Source: an uncultured Muribaculaceae bacterium (GTDB lineage Bacteria; Bacteroidota; Bacteroidia; Bacteroidales; Muribaculaceae). From it: a stretch of DNA of 64,000 nucleotides. The position numbers and the translations under genes were made by a program. Within the stretch, counting starts at the first letter, position 1. Every line of letters starts with the position of its first letter. Location: positions 62,001-126,000 of the forward strand of contig CAKUJD010000007.1 of assembly GCA_934661195.1 (NCBI GenBank), read 5' to 3'. Below, piece by piece: positions 15,064 through 25,575 of the stretch. A model generated the notes under the pieces. That model searched no databases. It was not told the DNA's origin and saw only the letters and a program-made list of their open reading frames with translations.

Positions 15064-16428
15064 TTACTTGATTATTTTTTCGAGATTGCGTGTGTTTTCG
15101 CGAATTTCTTCCTCGGGCACCTCATAGTTGGCCAGGTCGTTGGCAAAATAGCGGTCGTAGGCCGTCATGTCAATCAGTCCGTGGCCCGACAGGTTGAACA
15201 GTATCACCTTGCTCTTGCCCTCCACCTTGGCCTTCAGCGCCTCGCGAATGGCAGCCGCAATGGCGTGCGACGACTCGGGGGCGGGGATTATGCCCTCGCT
15301 GCGGGCAAACATGGTGGCGGCCTTGAACGTCTCGAGCTGCGGAATGTCCACAGCGTCCACAAGACCGTCGTGCTTCAGCTGGCTTATCACCGAGCCTGCG
15401 CCGTGGTAGCGCAGGCCGCCGGCGTGGATGTTGGCCGGCTGAAAGTCGTGTCCGAGGGTGTACATTGGAATCAGCGGCGTGTAGCCCGCCTCATCGCCAA
15501 AGTCATACTGAAACACGCCGCGCGTCAGTTTGGGACACGACGACGGCTCGGCTGCTATGAAGTGCACGTTGCGCTCGCCGCTAAGGTTGTGGCGCAAGAA
15601 GGGGAACGCTATGCCCGAGAAGTTGCTGCCGCCGCCAAAGCAGGCAATCACCGTGTCGGGATACTCGCCCGCCATCTCCATCTGCTTCTCGGCCTCGAGG
15701 CCAATCACCGTCTGGTGCAGCGCCACGTGGTTGAGCACCGAGCCCAGCACATATTTGCAGTTGGGTGTGCTCATGGCCAGCTCCACAGCCTCGCTGATGG
15801 CTGTGCCCAGCGAGCCCTGGCAGTTGGGGTGGTCGGTGATGATTTTGCGTCCCGCCTTGGTCGACATGCTTGGCGAGGCTATCACCTCGGCCCCGTAGGT
15901 CTGCATTATCGAGCGGCGGTAGGGCTTCTGCTCATACGATATCTTCACCATATACACCGCCAGCTCAAGGCCGAAGTGCTTGGCTGCCAGCGACAGCGCC
16001 GCACCCCACTGGCCGGCTCCTGTCTCGGTGGTGATGTTGGTCACGCCCTCCTTTTTGCAATAGTAGGCCTGCGCAATGGCCGAGTTAAGCTTGTGTGAGC
16101 CCACGGGACTCACGCTCTCGTTCTTAAAGTAGATGTGCGCAGGCGTGTCGAGCAGCTTCTCGAGGCCGCGGGCGCGCACCAGGGGCGTGGGACGCCAGAT
16201 GCGGTACATTTCACGCACCTCATCAGGAATCTCTATCCAGCGGTCGGTGGTGTTAAGTTCTTGGCTTGCCGCCTCGCGTGAAAACAGCGGACTCAAGTCG
16301 TCCTCGGTGAGGGGCTTGTGTGTGGCAGGATTGATGAGCGGCAGCGGCTTCTGCTTCATGTCGGCCACCACATTATACCATGCTTGCGGTATGTCTTTCT
16401 CGCTTAATAAAAACTTTTTCGTCTCCAT
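15064..16428 (-). CDS. trpB2: TrpB2-type tryptophan synthase beta-like protein, standalone
   Basis: 454 residues, longer than the ~400 of TrpB1, as expected for the TrpB2 branch. It is a PLP enzyme that joins indole and serine. The PLP lysine is in VGSHKLNSA (Lys113), the Glu/ammonia channel region in TETGAGQWGAALS, and the phosphate-binding loop in CFGGGSN. The first 80 residues carry the extra N-terminal segment of TrpB2. No trpA or other trp gene is nearby, in line with TrpB2 proteins acting without the alpha subunit, perhaps salvaging free indole. It has its own promoter and is monocistronic. Confidence 0.92.
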   Translation of the reverse strand: METKKFLLSEKDIPQAWYNVVADMKQKPLPLINPATHKPLTEDDLSPLFSREAASQELNTTDRWIEIPDEVREMYRIWRPTPLVRARGLEKLLDTPAHIYFKNESVSPVGSHKLNSAIAQAYYCKKEGVTNITTETGAGQWGAALSLAAKHFGLELAVYMVKISYEQKPYRRSIMQTYGAEVIASPSMSTKAGRKIITDHPNCQGSLGTAISEAVELAMSTPNCKYVLGSVLNHVALHQTVIGLEAEKQMEMAGEYPDTVIACFGGGSNFSGIAFPFLRHNLSGERNVHFIAAEPSSCPKLTRGVFQYDFGDEAGYTPLIPMYTLGHDFQPANIHAGGLRYHGAGSVISQLKHDGLVDAVDIPQLETFKAATMFARSEGIIPAPESSHAIAAAIREALKAKVEGKSKVILFNLSGHGLIDMTAYDRYFANDLANYEVPEEEIRENTRNLEKIIK

Positions 16429-16491
16429 TCGCCTTATACTTTAATTGTGAATAATATATGTATATTTATTGTTTTATTCTGTTTGGATATG

Positions 16492-16524
16492 CAAATATAC
16501 TATATTATATTAATACAATCCAAA
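16492..16524 (-). promoter_or_regulatory. Promoter of trpB2
   Basis: Read leftward: TTTG (16521-16524), 21 nt, TATATTTG (16492-16499). The leader is about 60 nt. Confidence 0.6.
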
Positions 16525-16710
16525 TTTTTATGCTGCAAAATGACAAATTTATTACAGCATGACAAAGTGTCAGTATAGCTGAGTCGCCTCTGTATGTGCT
16601 GCTTATTTCTGCCAATCAGTGACTTATGCGCTGCTGCCGTTTTGGGTGGCACGCGGTTTGCGTGATTTGGTGGGTGAAAATCAGAATAAAAAACAAAAAA
16701 TATATAGATT

Positions 16711-19302
16711 ATGAACTTTGACAACTTTACAATCAAATCGCAGGAAATTGTGCAGAAGGCAGTGCAGCTGGCCCGCTCAGGCGGCAACCAGGCACTGGAG
16801 CCTGTGCACCTGCTGAAGGCCATCATAGCCGAAGGCGACTCGGTGGTGAAGTTTATATTCCAGAAGCTCGACATCAGCCAGGCAATGGTTGAGCGCCCGC
16901 TGGAAGATGAGCTTGCCAAGTTGCCCAAGGTGAACGGTGGCGAGCCTTACTTGAGCAGCGACTCAAGCAAGGTGCTGGAGAGCGCTAACGACTATGCCAC
17001 CAAAAACGGCGACCAGTATGTCACCGCCGAGGCACTGCTTATGGGCGTGTTCAAGAGCGGCGGCGCGGCTTCTACCATATTGAAGAACGCCGGTGTCACC
17101 GAACAGCTGCTGCAGCAGGCCATAGCCGAGCTGCGCAAGGGCAAGAAGGCCACCGGCCAGGAAGCCGAGGAGCAGTATAACGCCCTCAACAAATATGCCA
17201 TCAATCTGTGCGAGCGCGCCCGTCAGGGCAAGCTCGACCCCGTGATAGGCCGCGACGACGAGATTAGGCGCGTGTTGCAGATTCTTAGCCGCCGCACCAA
17301 GAATAACCCTATTCTTATAGGTGAGCCGGGTACCGGTAAGACGGCCATTGTCGAGGGCCTTGCCCAGCGCATAGTGCGCGGCGATGTGCCCGAGAACCTG
17401 AAGAACAAGCAGGTGTTTTCGCTCGACATGGGTGCGCTCATTGCCGGCGCCAAATACCAGGGTGAGTTTGAGGAGCGCCTGAAGGCCGTGATCAACGAGA
17501 TTACGCAGGCCAATGGCGACATCATCCTCTTCATCGATGAGATTCACACCCTGGTGGGTGCCGGCAAGAGTGGCGGCGGCGCAATGGACGCAGCCAACAT
17601 TCTGAAGCCTGCCCTGGCCCGTGGCGACTTGCGCAGCATCGGCGCCACCACTCTCGATGAGTATCAGAAGTACTTTGAGAAGGACAAGGCACTGGAGCGC
17701 CGCTTCCAGGTGGTGATGGTCGACGAGCCCGACGAGGATAGCGCAATCGCCATTCTGCGTGGCCTTAAGGAGAAATACGAGAACCACCACAAGGTGCGTA
17801 TCCGCGACGAGGCAATAATCGCAGCCGTGCAGCTCAGCGAGCGCTACATCAGCGACCGCTTCCTGCCCGACAAGGCCATCGACCTTGTAGATGAGGCTGC
17901 CGCCAAACTCAGAATAGAAATGGATTCTGTGCCGCAGGGTCTTGATGAGATCACGCGCAAAATCTCGCAGCTCGAAATTGAGCGTGAGGCCATTAAGCGC
18001 GACGGCGACGAGCAGCGCATCAAGCAGCTCGAGGAGCAGATTGCCAACCTCAAGGACCAGGAGCGCGACTACAGTGCCAAGTGGAAGGCCGAGAAGGAGC
18101 TTATCAACAAGATTCAGCAAAACAAAATCGACATTGAGCAACTCAACTTCGAGGCCGAGCGTGCCGAGCGCGAGAGCGACTACGCCCGCGTGGCCCAGAT
18201 ACGCTACTCGAGCATCAAGCAAAAGGAGGACGAGAACCGCGAAATCCAGCAGAAACTCAACGCCATGCAGGGCGACAAGGCTCTGATCAAGGAGGAGGTT
18301 GACGCCGACGACATCGCCGATGTGGTGTCGCGCTGGACTGGAATACCGGTCACCAAGATGCTGCAGAGCGAAAAAGACAAGCTGCTGCACCTCGAAGAAG
18401 AGCTGCATAAGCGTGTGGTGGGGCAGGACGAGGCCATCACGGCCATCGCCGACGCTGTGCGCCGCAGCCGCGCCGGCCTTAACGACCCGCGCCGACCCAT
18501 TGGCTCGTTCATCTTCCTTGGCACCACTGGTGTGGGCAAGACCGAGCTGGCAAAGGCCCTGGCCGACTACCTCTTCAACGACGAGAACATGATGACCCGT
18601 ATCGACATGAGCGAGTATCAGGAGAAGTTCTCAGTGTCGCGCCTCATCGGTCCGCCCCCGGGCTATGTGGGCTATGAAGAGGGTGGACAGCTCACCGAGG
18701 CAGTGCGCCGCAAGCCTTATTCGGTGGTGCTGTTTGATGAAATCGAGAAGGCTCACCCCGATGTGTTCAACATCTTGCTGCAGGTGCTCGACGACGGCCG
18801 ACTCACCGACAACAAGGGACGCACGGTGAACTTCAAGAACACCATCATCATCATGACCTCCAACCTGGGCAGCAACCTCATCCGCGAGCGCTTTGAGGGC
18901 CTCACCGACGCCAACCGCGAGAGCGTGATCAGTTCAACCCGCGCCGAGGTGTTCGAGATGCTGAAGAAGACCATCCGTCCTGAGTTCCTCAACCGTATCG
19001 ATGAGATCATCATGTTCACCCCGCTCAACGAGGCTCAGATTAGGCAGATCGTGTCGCTGCAACTGGGCAGCGTCACCAAGATGCTGGCCAAGAACGGCAT
19101 CACTCTGCAGTACACCGACGCAGCAGTGAGCCTGCTCGCCAGCGCCGGCTACGATCCCGAGTTTGGCGCACGTCCTGTGAAGCGCGCCATCCAGAATATG
19201 GTGCTCAACCAGCTGTCGAAAGACATCATTGGCCAGCGCGTGAACCGCGACAAGCCCATTGTGGTCGATGCCAAAGACGGCAACATAGTGTTCCGCAACT
19301 AA
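16711..19302 (+). CDS. clpB: ClpB disaggregase
   Basis: 863 residues, full length. Order: N-terminal Clp_N repeats (1-145), first AAA+ domain with Walker A GEPGTGKT (about 205-212) and Walker B ILFIDEIH, a long coiled-coil middle domain (about 400-530, rich in Glu/Lys/Gln), second AAA+ domain with GTTGVGKT (604-611) and [11 protein letters not shown], then the ClpB D2-small domain. The middle domain marks it as ClpB rather than ClpA/C. It rescues aggregated proteins with DnaK after heat stress. No CIRCE or other heat-shock operator is evident upstream. A strong terminator follows. The roughly 280 bp upstream, shared with divergent trpB2, holds the trpB2 promoter but no textbook clpB promoter. 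Confidence 0.98.
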   Translation: MNFDNFTIKSQEIVQKAVQLARSGGNQALEPVHLLKAIIAEGDSVVKFIFQKLDISQAMVERPLEDELAKLPKVNGGEPYLSSDSSKVLESANDYATKNGDQYVTAEALLMGVFKSGGAASTILKNAGVTEQLLQQAIAELRKGKKATGQEAEEQYNALNKYAINLCERARQGKLDPVIGRDDEIRRVLQILSRRTKNNPILIGEPGTGKTAIVEGLAQRIVRGDVPENLKNKQVFSLDMGALIAGAKYQGEFEERLKAVINEITQANGDIILFIDEIHTLVGAGKSGGGAMDAANILKPALARGDLRSIGATTLDEYQKYFEKDKALERRFQVVMVDEPDEDSAIAILRGLKEKYENHHKVRIRDEAIIAAVQLSERYISDRFLPDKAIDLVDEAAAKLRIEMDSVPQGLDEITRKISQLEIEREAIKRDGDEQRIKQLEEQIANLKDQERDYSAKWKAEKELINKIQQNKIDIEQLNFEAERAERESDYARVAQIRYSSIKQKEDENREIQQKLNAMQGDKALIKEEVDADDIADVVSRWTGIPVTKMLQSEKDKLLHLEEELHKRVVGQDEAITAIADAVRRSRAGLNDPRRPIGSFIFLGTTGVGKTELAKALADYLFNDENMMTRIDMSEYQEKFSVSRLIGPPPGYVGYEEGGQLTEAVRRKPYSVVLFDEIEKAHPDVFNILLQVLDDGRLTDNKGRTVNFKNTIIIMTSNLGSNLIRERFEGLTDANRESVISSTRAEVFEMLKKTIRPEFLNRIDEIIMFTPLNEAQIRQIVSLQLGSVTKMLAKNGITLQYTDAAVSLLASAGYDPEFGARPVKRAIQNMVLNQLSKDIIGQRVNRDKPIVVDAKDGNIVFRN

Positions 19303-19352
19303 AAAAGCATTATGCGCCCGCACTGAGCGCAGGCTTTGATCAGCAATAACTA

Positions 19353-19402
19353 AGCGGGGCCGACTTCCTGAACTATACAGGAGTCGGCCCCGCTTTTTTT
19401 GT
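19353..19402. terminator. Strong terminator of clpB
   Basis: A stem of about 17 bp (19353-19370 with 19378-19395) is followed by a run of seven T. Confidence 0.88.
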
Positions 19403-19443
19403 CGCTGCGCATCACGCTGTGCGGGGTGTGCGCGTTTGTTCCC

Positions 19444-19737
19444 TTAGAATTCGTAGTCCACGCAAGCACGGTTTTCCTTATGGCCCTTAAGCAGGCTGGC
19501 TGCCGCAAGGTGGGCAGGGTGGTTGGCATAGGTGGCCACATCGGCCATGGTGGGCACAATGGCGGTGAGCACCACGTCCCACTGCTCGCTCGGGTTCTGG
19601 TTCAGGCCCACCTCAATGCTTTGCAGCACGCCGATGGTCTCGGGCAGCGCCTCAAGCGCAGTCTTGAATTTCTTGGCCACCTCAAGCCGCTCGGCATCGG
19701 TGCCAGTGAGTTTAAACATTACAATATGCTTTACCAT
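19444..19737 (-). CDS. Dabb-family (stress-responsive alpha/beta barrel) protein
   Basis: 97 residues with the family opening VKHIVMFKLT, the mid-segment VGLNQNPSEQWDVVLTAIV and the closing HPAHLAAASLLKGHKENRACVDYEF (read as separate pieces), typical of the Dabb dimeric ferredoxin-like fold. The conserved His in NHPAHL is present. The biochemical role in bacteria is unclear; some relatives are polyketide cyclases or stress proteins. It lies 16 bp downstream of the ABC-F gene on the same strand, so the two are probably co-transcribed. Confidence 0.85.
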   Translation of the reverse strand: MVKHIVMFKLTGTDAERLEVAKKFKTALEALPETIGVLQSIEVGLNQNPSEQWDVVLTAIVPTMADVATYANHPAHLAAASLLKGHKENRACVDYEF

Positions 19738-19753
19738 AATAGTGCAATAGTTT

Positions 19754-21412
<1,659 letters not shown>

Positions 21413-21583
21413 TTATATATGTTGTTAGTATATGTTTTTGCAATTCAGCCGCGCCACGCAGCCTTGCAAAGTGCAGCTGCGGGCGCAAAAAAACATTCAA
21501 GAGTGCAAAGTTACAAATTTTACTCCAAATAGCGAAACCACTTCCGCAATCCTCAATGGGATAACCACCAGCCAACTGCCCGA

Positions 21584-21625
21584 AAAAAGCTGGCGCCGCT
21601 CTCCGATTAATCGGGAGCGGCGCCA
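21584..21625 (-). terminator. Terminator of the rpsF-rpsR-rplI operon
   Basis: A GC-rich near-perfect hairpin (tggcgccgctc at 21591 with gagcggcgcca ending 21625). Read leftward, it is followed by gctttttt. Confidence 0.85.
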
Positions 21626-21652
21626 TTATGGCGATGCTAATGTGATTGCGCT

Positions 21653-22096
21653 TTACTCAGCCACCACCTCAAAGGGGATCTCAACCGATACCTCTTTGTG
21701 CAGCTTCACAGTGGCAGTGTATTTGCCCACTTCCTTCACTGTGCCGTTGATGCTGATGATCTTGCGGTCGATGTTGTGACCCAGCTTCTCAAGAGCCTCA
21801 GCGATTTGAATGTTGTTAACCGAGCCAAAGATTGTGCCTGTTGCACTCACCTTTGCGCCAATGGTCAGCGACACGTCCTTCAGCGACTCTGCCACTGCCT
21901 CGGCGTCGGCCTTGATTTTAGCAATCTTGTGAGCGCGCTGGCGCAGGTCCTCTGCCAGAACCTTCAGTGCCGAAGGAGAAGCGATAACGGCTTTGCCTTG
22001 CGGAATCAGGTAGTTGCGGCCATAACCGCTCTTTACTTCCACCACGTCGTCCTTGTAACCAAGGTTGGTGACATCTTCTTTTAATATAATCTTCAT
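21653..22096 (-). CDS. rplI: 50S ribosomal protein bL9
   Basis: 147 residues. The N-terminal motif (MKIILKEDVTNLGYKDDVVEVKSGYGRNYLIPQGKA, read in parts) is the L9 signature that binds 23S rRNA, followed by the long connecting helix (KVLAEDLRQRAHKIAKIKAD) and the C-terminal domain. It is last in the rpsF-rpsR-rplI operon and is preceded by a GGAGGT sequence 9 nt before its ATG, unusual for this phylum. Confidence 0.98.
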   Translation of the reverse strand: MKIILKEDVTNLGYKDDVVEVKSGYGRNYLIPQGKAVIASPSALKVLAEDLRQRAHKIAKIKADAEAVAESLKDVSLTIGAKVSATGTIFGSVNNIQIAEALEKLGHNIDRKIISINGTVKEVGKYTATVKLHKEVSVEIPFEVVAE

Positions 22097-22105
22097 AATA
22101 AAAGT

Positions 22106-22111
22106 ACCTCC
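22106..22111 (-). promoter_or_regulatory. Shine-Dalgarno-like site of rplI
   Basis: GGAGGT, nine bases before the rplI ATG. Bacteroidetes genes rarely carry such sites, so it is noteworthy. Confidence 0.65.
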
Positions 22112-22121
22112 AAATTAAAAA

Positions 22122-22391
22122 TTATTTCATCAAATCGGTTACGTAGGGCAGCAGTGCAAGGTGGCGTGCGCGCTTAACGGCTCTTGCCACTCTTCTCTGG
22201 AACTTCAGCGAAGTGCCGGTGATGCGGCGGGGGAGAATCTTGCCCTGCTCGTTGAGGAATTTCTTGAGGAATTCAGGATCCTTGTAGTCGATATACTTGA
22301 TGCCGCTTCTCTTGAAACGGCAATATTTCTTCTTGTTGATGTCAACTGACAGCGGAGTCAGATAACGGATTTCAGATTGAGTCTGTGCCAT
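22122..22391 (-). CDS. rpsR: 30S ribosomal protein bS18
   Basis: 89 residues with the S18 core ([23 protein letters not shown], then [11 protein letters not shown] and [16 protein letters not shown]). It pairs with bS6 on the platform of the small subunit. It is the middle gene of the operon, 25 bp before rplI. An AAGGAGA sequence (22401-22407) lies nine bases before the start. Confidence 0.98.
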   Translation of the reverse strand: MAQTQSEIRYLTPLSVDINKKKYCRFKRSGIKYIDYKDPEFLKKFLNEQGKILPRRITGTSLKFQRRVARAVKRARHLALLPYVTDLMK

Positions 22392-22400
22392 GATTTAAAA

Positions 22401-22407
22401 TCTCCTT
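22401..22407 (-). promoter_or_regulatory. Shine-Dalgarno-like site of rpsR
   Basis: AAGGAGA, nine bases before the rpsR ATG. The first gene of the operon, rpsF, has no such site (A/T-rich leader only). Confidence 0.65.
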
Positions 22408-22422
22408 TTTTGTTACTGTAAC

Positions 22423-22824
22423 TTACTCTTTGTTTTCTGCTTTAGCCTCAGCAGCCTCCTCGGCGGGAGCCTCTGACTTCACTTCTTCGCTCTTGGCTTT
22501 CTTCAGGCTTCTTCTCTTGATTGCGTATTCCTCAGCAAACTTGTCGAGGCGGAATGTGAGGAAGCGCAGCACCTTCTCATCGCGGCGGAAAGCTGTTTCA
22601 AGCTTTGCAATCACGTTGGGCTCAGCGTCAAACTCAATTAAAGTGTAAAAACCGGTAGATTTCTTCTGGATAGGGTAGGCCAGCTTGCGCAGACCCCAAT
22701 TCTCCTCGTTGACGATGGCCGAGCCATTGTCGGTGAGGACTTTCTTGAATTTCTCTACCGCTTCCTTCATCTGAGGTTCAGACAAAACGGGAGTTAAAAT
22801 GAAAACGGTTTCGTAGTGGTTCAT
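22423..22824 (-). CDS. rpsF: 30S ribosomal protein bS6
   Basis: 133 residues. The start [23 protein letters not shown] (in parts) and [22 protein letters not shown] are S6 signatures. The C-terminal 25 residues form an acidic Ala/Glu-rich tail ([14 protein letters not shown]), common in this phylum. First gene of the operon; no ssb or priB lies between it and rpsR. Confidence 0.98.
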   Translation of the reverse strand: MNHYETVFILTPVLSEPQMKEAVEKFKKVLTDNGSAIVNEENWGLRKLAYPIQKKSTGFYTLIEFDAEPNVIAKLETAFRRDEKVLRFLTFRLDKFAEEYAIKRRSLKKAKSEEVKSEAPAEEAAEAKAENKE

Positions 22825-22874
22825 AAAAACTTATAAATTAAATTATTACTATGATGCATTCGTAAAATGCGGTG

Positions 22875-22905
22875 CAAAGTTACGCACAATTTTTGAATTA
22901 CGCAA
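22875..22905 (-). promoter_or_regulatory. Promoter of rpsF-rpsR-rplI
   Basis: Read leftward: TTG (22903-22905), 20 nt, TAACTTTG (22875-22882). The leader is about 45 nt. Confidence 0.75.
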
Positions 22906-22958
22906 CACTCTGTGAGCCACTTGCGCACAAAATGTGTGCCCTTGTGCTTGCGATGTGC

Positions 22959-23726
22959 TCACTCGGGGAAGGCATATCCCTGGGCGGCTATGAAGTCGCG
23001 CAGCAGACGCGAGCAGGTGTCGCTGGTGCTTTGCGGATAGCGCACGTCGGTAAACACCTGGGCCAGCGATTGCTTGCCGTTGTCCTTCACAAACTGGCGG
23101 TTCACCTCCAGCTGTTCTTTTTCGGCGTAGGCCGCGGTGATGTCGGCAGGGGTGTAGTCGCGGTATTTCTCGCTGTGCACTATTGCGCTCAGCGGCAGCC
23201 GTTCGGCCTTTATGGCGTCTTTGGCCTCGGGGCTTGGGTAGCCCACCGTGAGCGTCACCACGGGCACCACCATTTGCGGCAGCTCCAGCACTTGGGCTAT
23301 TTGCTGCGCATTGTAGGTGGTGGTACCTATATAGCAGCAACCCAAGCCGTTGAGCTCGGCAATGGTGTTGAACTGCTGGGCCACTATGGTGGCGTCGAGC
23401 ATGGCCGACACCAGCGACTCAAAGTTGCGGAATCCTGGCTTGGCGCCGCTCTGTATGCACCACTTCTCAAAGCGGTTGAAGTCGGCGCAGAATGTGAGCA
23501 CTGCGGGGGCTTCGGTCACCATGGGCTGGTTGAAGTGGCAGGGGGCCAGCCGCTGCTTCATCTCGGGGCTGGTGGTCACCACCACGCTGTAGAGCTGCAT
23601 GCCGCCCGTGGTGGGGGCGTTGGCGGCGGCCTCAATCATGTGGTTGAGCAGTTCGGGCTCAATGGGCTTGTCGCTGTATTGCCTCACCGTTTGCCGCTGC
23701 ATGAAGTATTCATCAATGTTATTCAT
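22959..23726 (-). CDS. Nitroreductase family flavoprotein (NfsA-like)
   Basis: 255 residues. The N-terminal motif RQTVRQYSDKPI and NAPTTGGMQ are FMN-binding signatures of the nitroreductase superfamily; LNGLGCCYIGTTTYN and VVPVVTLTVGYPSPE match the NfsA/FRP group. The C-terminal extension (EVNRQFVKDNGKQSLAQVFTD, in parts) is also typical. It likely reduces nitroaromatics, quinones or flavins with NAD(P)H. It is transcribed divergently from the dus gene, with separate promoters packed into the 108-bp gap. Confidence 0.9.
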   Translation of the reverse strand: MNNIDEYFMQRQTVRQYSDKPIEPELLNHMIEAAANAPTTGGMQLYSVVVTTSPEMKQRLAPCHFNQPMVTEAPAVLTFCADFNRFEKWCIQSGAKPGFRNFESLVSAMLDATIVAQQFNTIAELNGLGCCYIGTTTYNAQQIAQVLELPQMVVPVVTLTVGYPSPEAKDAIKAERLPLSAIVHSEKYRDYTPADITAAYAEKEQLEVNRQFVKDNGKQSLAQVFTDVRYPQSTSDTCSRLLRDFIAAQGYAFPE

Positions 23727-23756
23727 TTCACTTTTCGCTTTTTTTGTTGTTGCGCC

Positions 23757-23788
23757 ACAAATTTAATTAAAATATGTGCCATTCACAA
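23757..23788 (-). promoter_or_regulatory. Promoter of the nitroreductase gene
   Basis: Read leftward: TTG (23786-23788), 21 nt, TAAATTTG (23757-23764). Confidence 0.65.
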
Positions 23789-23799
23789 GCGCCGGCGGC

Positions 23800-23830
23800 T
23801 TGCCGTTGCCGCGGCAATGCGCTAATTTTG
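23800..23830 (+). promoter_or_regulatory. Promoter of dus, predicting a leaderless mRNA
   Basis: TTG (23800-23802), 20 nt, TAATTTTG (23823-23830), and only four bases to the ATG at 23835. In this promoter class transcription starts about four bases past the -7 box, so the message should begin at or next to the start codon. Confidence 0.65.
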
Positions 23831-23834
23831 CGCC

Positions 23835-24779
23835 ATGCTACACTCCAAATCCATCTACTGTGCGCCGCTGCAGGGCTACACCGATGCTGCGTGGCGCAAC
23901 GCCCACCACCGCATTTTCGGCGGTGTGGACTGCTATTTGGGCCCGTTTATGCGCATCGACCGCGGCCAGGTGCGCCGCCGCGACGTGGCCGATGCCTCCC
24001 CCGATGCCAACACTGCCCCCTTTGTGCCGCAAATCATTGCCTGCGCCCCGGCCGAGGCCGTGCGCATGGCCACTCTGCTGCGCGACCAGGGCCACGCGCG
24101 CATCGATGTGAATCTGGGCTGTCCGTTTCCGCCCGTGGCTTTGCGCCACAAGGGGGCGGGCATGCTTAAGTATCCCGCCGAGGTTGAGGCTATGGTTGCC
24201 GCACTTTGCGGTGTGGATGGCGTGCAATATTCGGTGAAGATGCGCCTTGGCTGGGACGATGCCACGCAGTGGCGACAGGTGCTGCCCGCAATAGCCTTGC
24301 TTAATCCTGTGGAGGTGGCGGTGCATCCGCGCACGGGGCGGCAGCAATACAAGGGCAGTCTGCTCACCGACGAGTTCTCGCTGCTGTATGACGGCTGCCA
24401 GTTGCCGCTGGCGTTCAACGGCGGCATCAAGTCGCTGGCCGACGTCGAAGCTGCGATGGCCCGCTGGCCGCGCTTGAGCGGCCTCATGGTGGGCCGGGGC
24501 CTCGTTGAGGACCCGGCCATGCTGTGCCCCGAGAAGGCAACCATGGAAAACTACCGCGCCCTGCACGACGAACTGATGGCGGCCTACGCCCAGAGGCTCG
24601 ACGGCGGCGACGCGCAGCTGCTTGGGCGCATGAAGGCGCTGTGGGAGCTGATGCTGCCCAATGCCTGCCGCAAGGCGCGCAAACTCATTCACAAGGCCAC
24701 CACCCTCGACAAATATCGCCTGGCTGTGTCGCAGCTGTGGGCCTCAATGGGTGACGGCTCCGCTCAGAACTTAAGGTAG
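23835..24779 (+). CDS. dus: tRNA-dihydrouridine synthase
   Basis: 314 residues, TIM-barrel flavoenzyme that reduces uridines in the tRNA D-loop. It starts at the family's usual first strand (IYCAPLQGYTDAAWRN). The catalytic Cys lies in VNLGCPFPP, the FMN/substrate segment in SVKMRLGWDD, then VHPRTGRQQYKG and LAFNGGIKS, and GLMVGRGLVEDP. The C-terminal helical domain is shorter than in E. coli DusA/B/C. The subfamily (A, B or C) is uncertain. Its 3' end overlaps the convergent trmN6-like gene by 16 bp. The mRNA is predicted to be leaderless. Confidence 0.93.
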   Translation: MLHSKSIYCAPLQGYTDAAWRNAHHRIFGGVDCYLGPFMRIDRGQVRRRDVADASPDANTAPFVPQIIACAPAEAVRMATLLRDQGHARIDVNLGCPFPPVALRHKGAGMLKYPAEVEAMVAALCGVDGVQYSVKMRLGWDDATQWRQVLPAIALLNPVEVAVHPRTGRQQYKGSLLTDEFSLLYDGCQLPLAFNGGIKSLADVEAAMARWPRLSGLMVGRGLVEDPAMLCPEKATMENYRALHDELMAAYAQRLDGGDAQLLGRMKALWELMLPNACRKARKLIHKATTLDKYRLAVSQLWASMGDGSAQNLR

Positions 24780-25477
24780 AAGTCGCGGCACAGCTGGCGG
24801 TACTCGTCGGTGTAGTCGAGCGGCGAGTGCTCAATAGCCAGCTGAGTGCGCTCCTGCAGCCGGCATTGGCGTGGCGCAAGTTCCCACAGCAGCCGCTTGG
24901 GCGCGGCGCCGGCCACGGGCATCACTTCGGTTATGCGCAGCGGGCTGTAGCCGCACCATGCGCAGTCTTCGGTCACCTGGCTCTCGCAGTCGGCCGGAGT
25001 GACAATGGCCAGCCGCCCGCCGCCGGCCAGCCGCTGCTCGGCCCCTTCCAGCAGCTGGCGGTAGGTCAGCTCAGTGGTGTGCCTCGCCACGGTGCGGCTG
25101 CCGCCGCTTGGCAGCACGCCGTTCATGAAGTAGGGCGGGTTCGACACTATCAGGTCGTATTTCTCATCTGTGGCCAGTTGCTTGAAGTCGCATAGCTGCG
25201 CACTTAGCCGGCCGCTCCACGGCGACGCGGCAAAGTTGTCGGCCGCCTCGGCCACCGCCTCGGGGTCGATGTCGATGGCGGTTACGCTGGCCATGGGCGC
25301 CCGCTGCGCCACCATCAGTGCAATCACTCCACATCCCGTGCCCACATCAAGCGCCCGGCGCACCCCTTGCACACTGCACCACGCTCCCAGCAGCACGGCG
25401 TCGGTGCCAACCTTCATGGCCGCGCGGCTGTGCTCCACCTGAAATTGCTTGAACTTGAAAATCCGGCTCCGTGCCAT
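24764..25477 (-). CDS. trmN6: tRNA1(Val) adenine-37 N6-methyltransferase
   Basis: 237 residues. A class I SAM methyltransferase: motif I reads ALDVGTGCGVIALM, and the catalytic NPPY motif is in LIVSNPPYFMNG, marking an N6-adenine methyltransferase. The start FKFKQFQVEHSRAAMKVGTDAVLLGAW (in parts) is characteristic of the YfiC/TrmN6 family. It methylates A37 of tRNA1-Val. Its 3' end overlaps that of dus, another tRNA-modification gene, in convergent orientation. It lies downstream of carB, from which a hairpin separates it. Confidence 0.92.
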   Translation of the reverse strand: MARSRIFKFKQFQVEHSRAAMKVGTDAVLLGAWCSVQGVRRALDVGTGCGVIALMVAQRAPMASVTAIDIDPEAVAEAADNFAASPWSGRLSAQLCDFKQLATDEKYDLIVSNPPYFMNGVLPSGGSRTVARHTTELTYRQLLEGAEQRLAGGGRLAIVTPADCESQVTEDCAWCGYSPLRITEVMPVAGAAPKRLLWELAPRQCRLQERTQLAIEHSPLDYTDEYRQLCRDFYLKF

Positions 25478-25509
25478 AGCTCTCTAAATCGTTGTTAATG
25501 ATTAAATAA

Positions 25510-25540
25510 ATGGGAGCGTGACACACTGCCGCGCTCCCAT
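25510..25540 (-). terminator. Hairpin after carB
   Basis: A 9-bp stem (25510-25518 with 25532-25540) lies between carB and trmN6 with only a weak T-rich tail, so it may be partial termination. Confidence 0.5.
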
Positions 25541-25575
25541 GTGTATTGTAATTACATTAAATAATGTGTGGCTTT

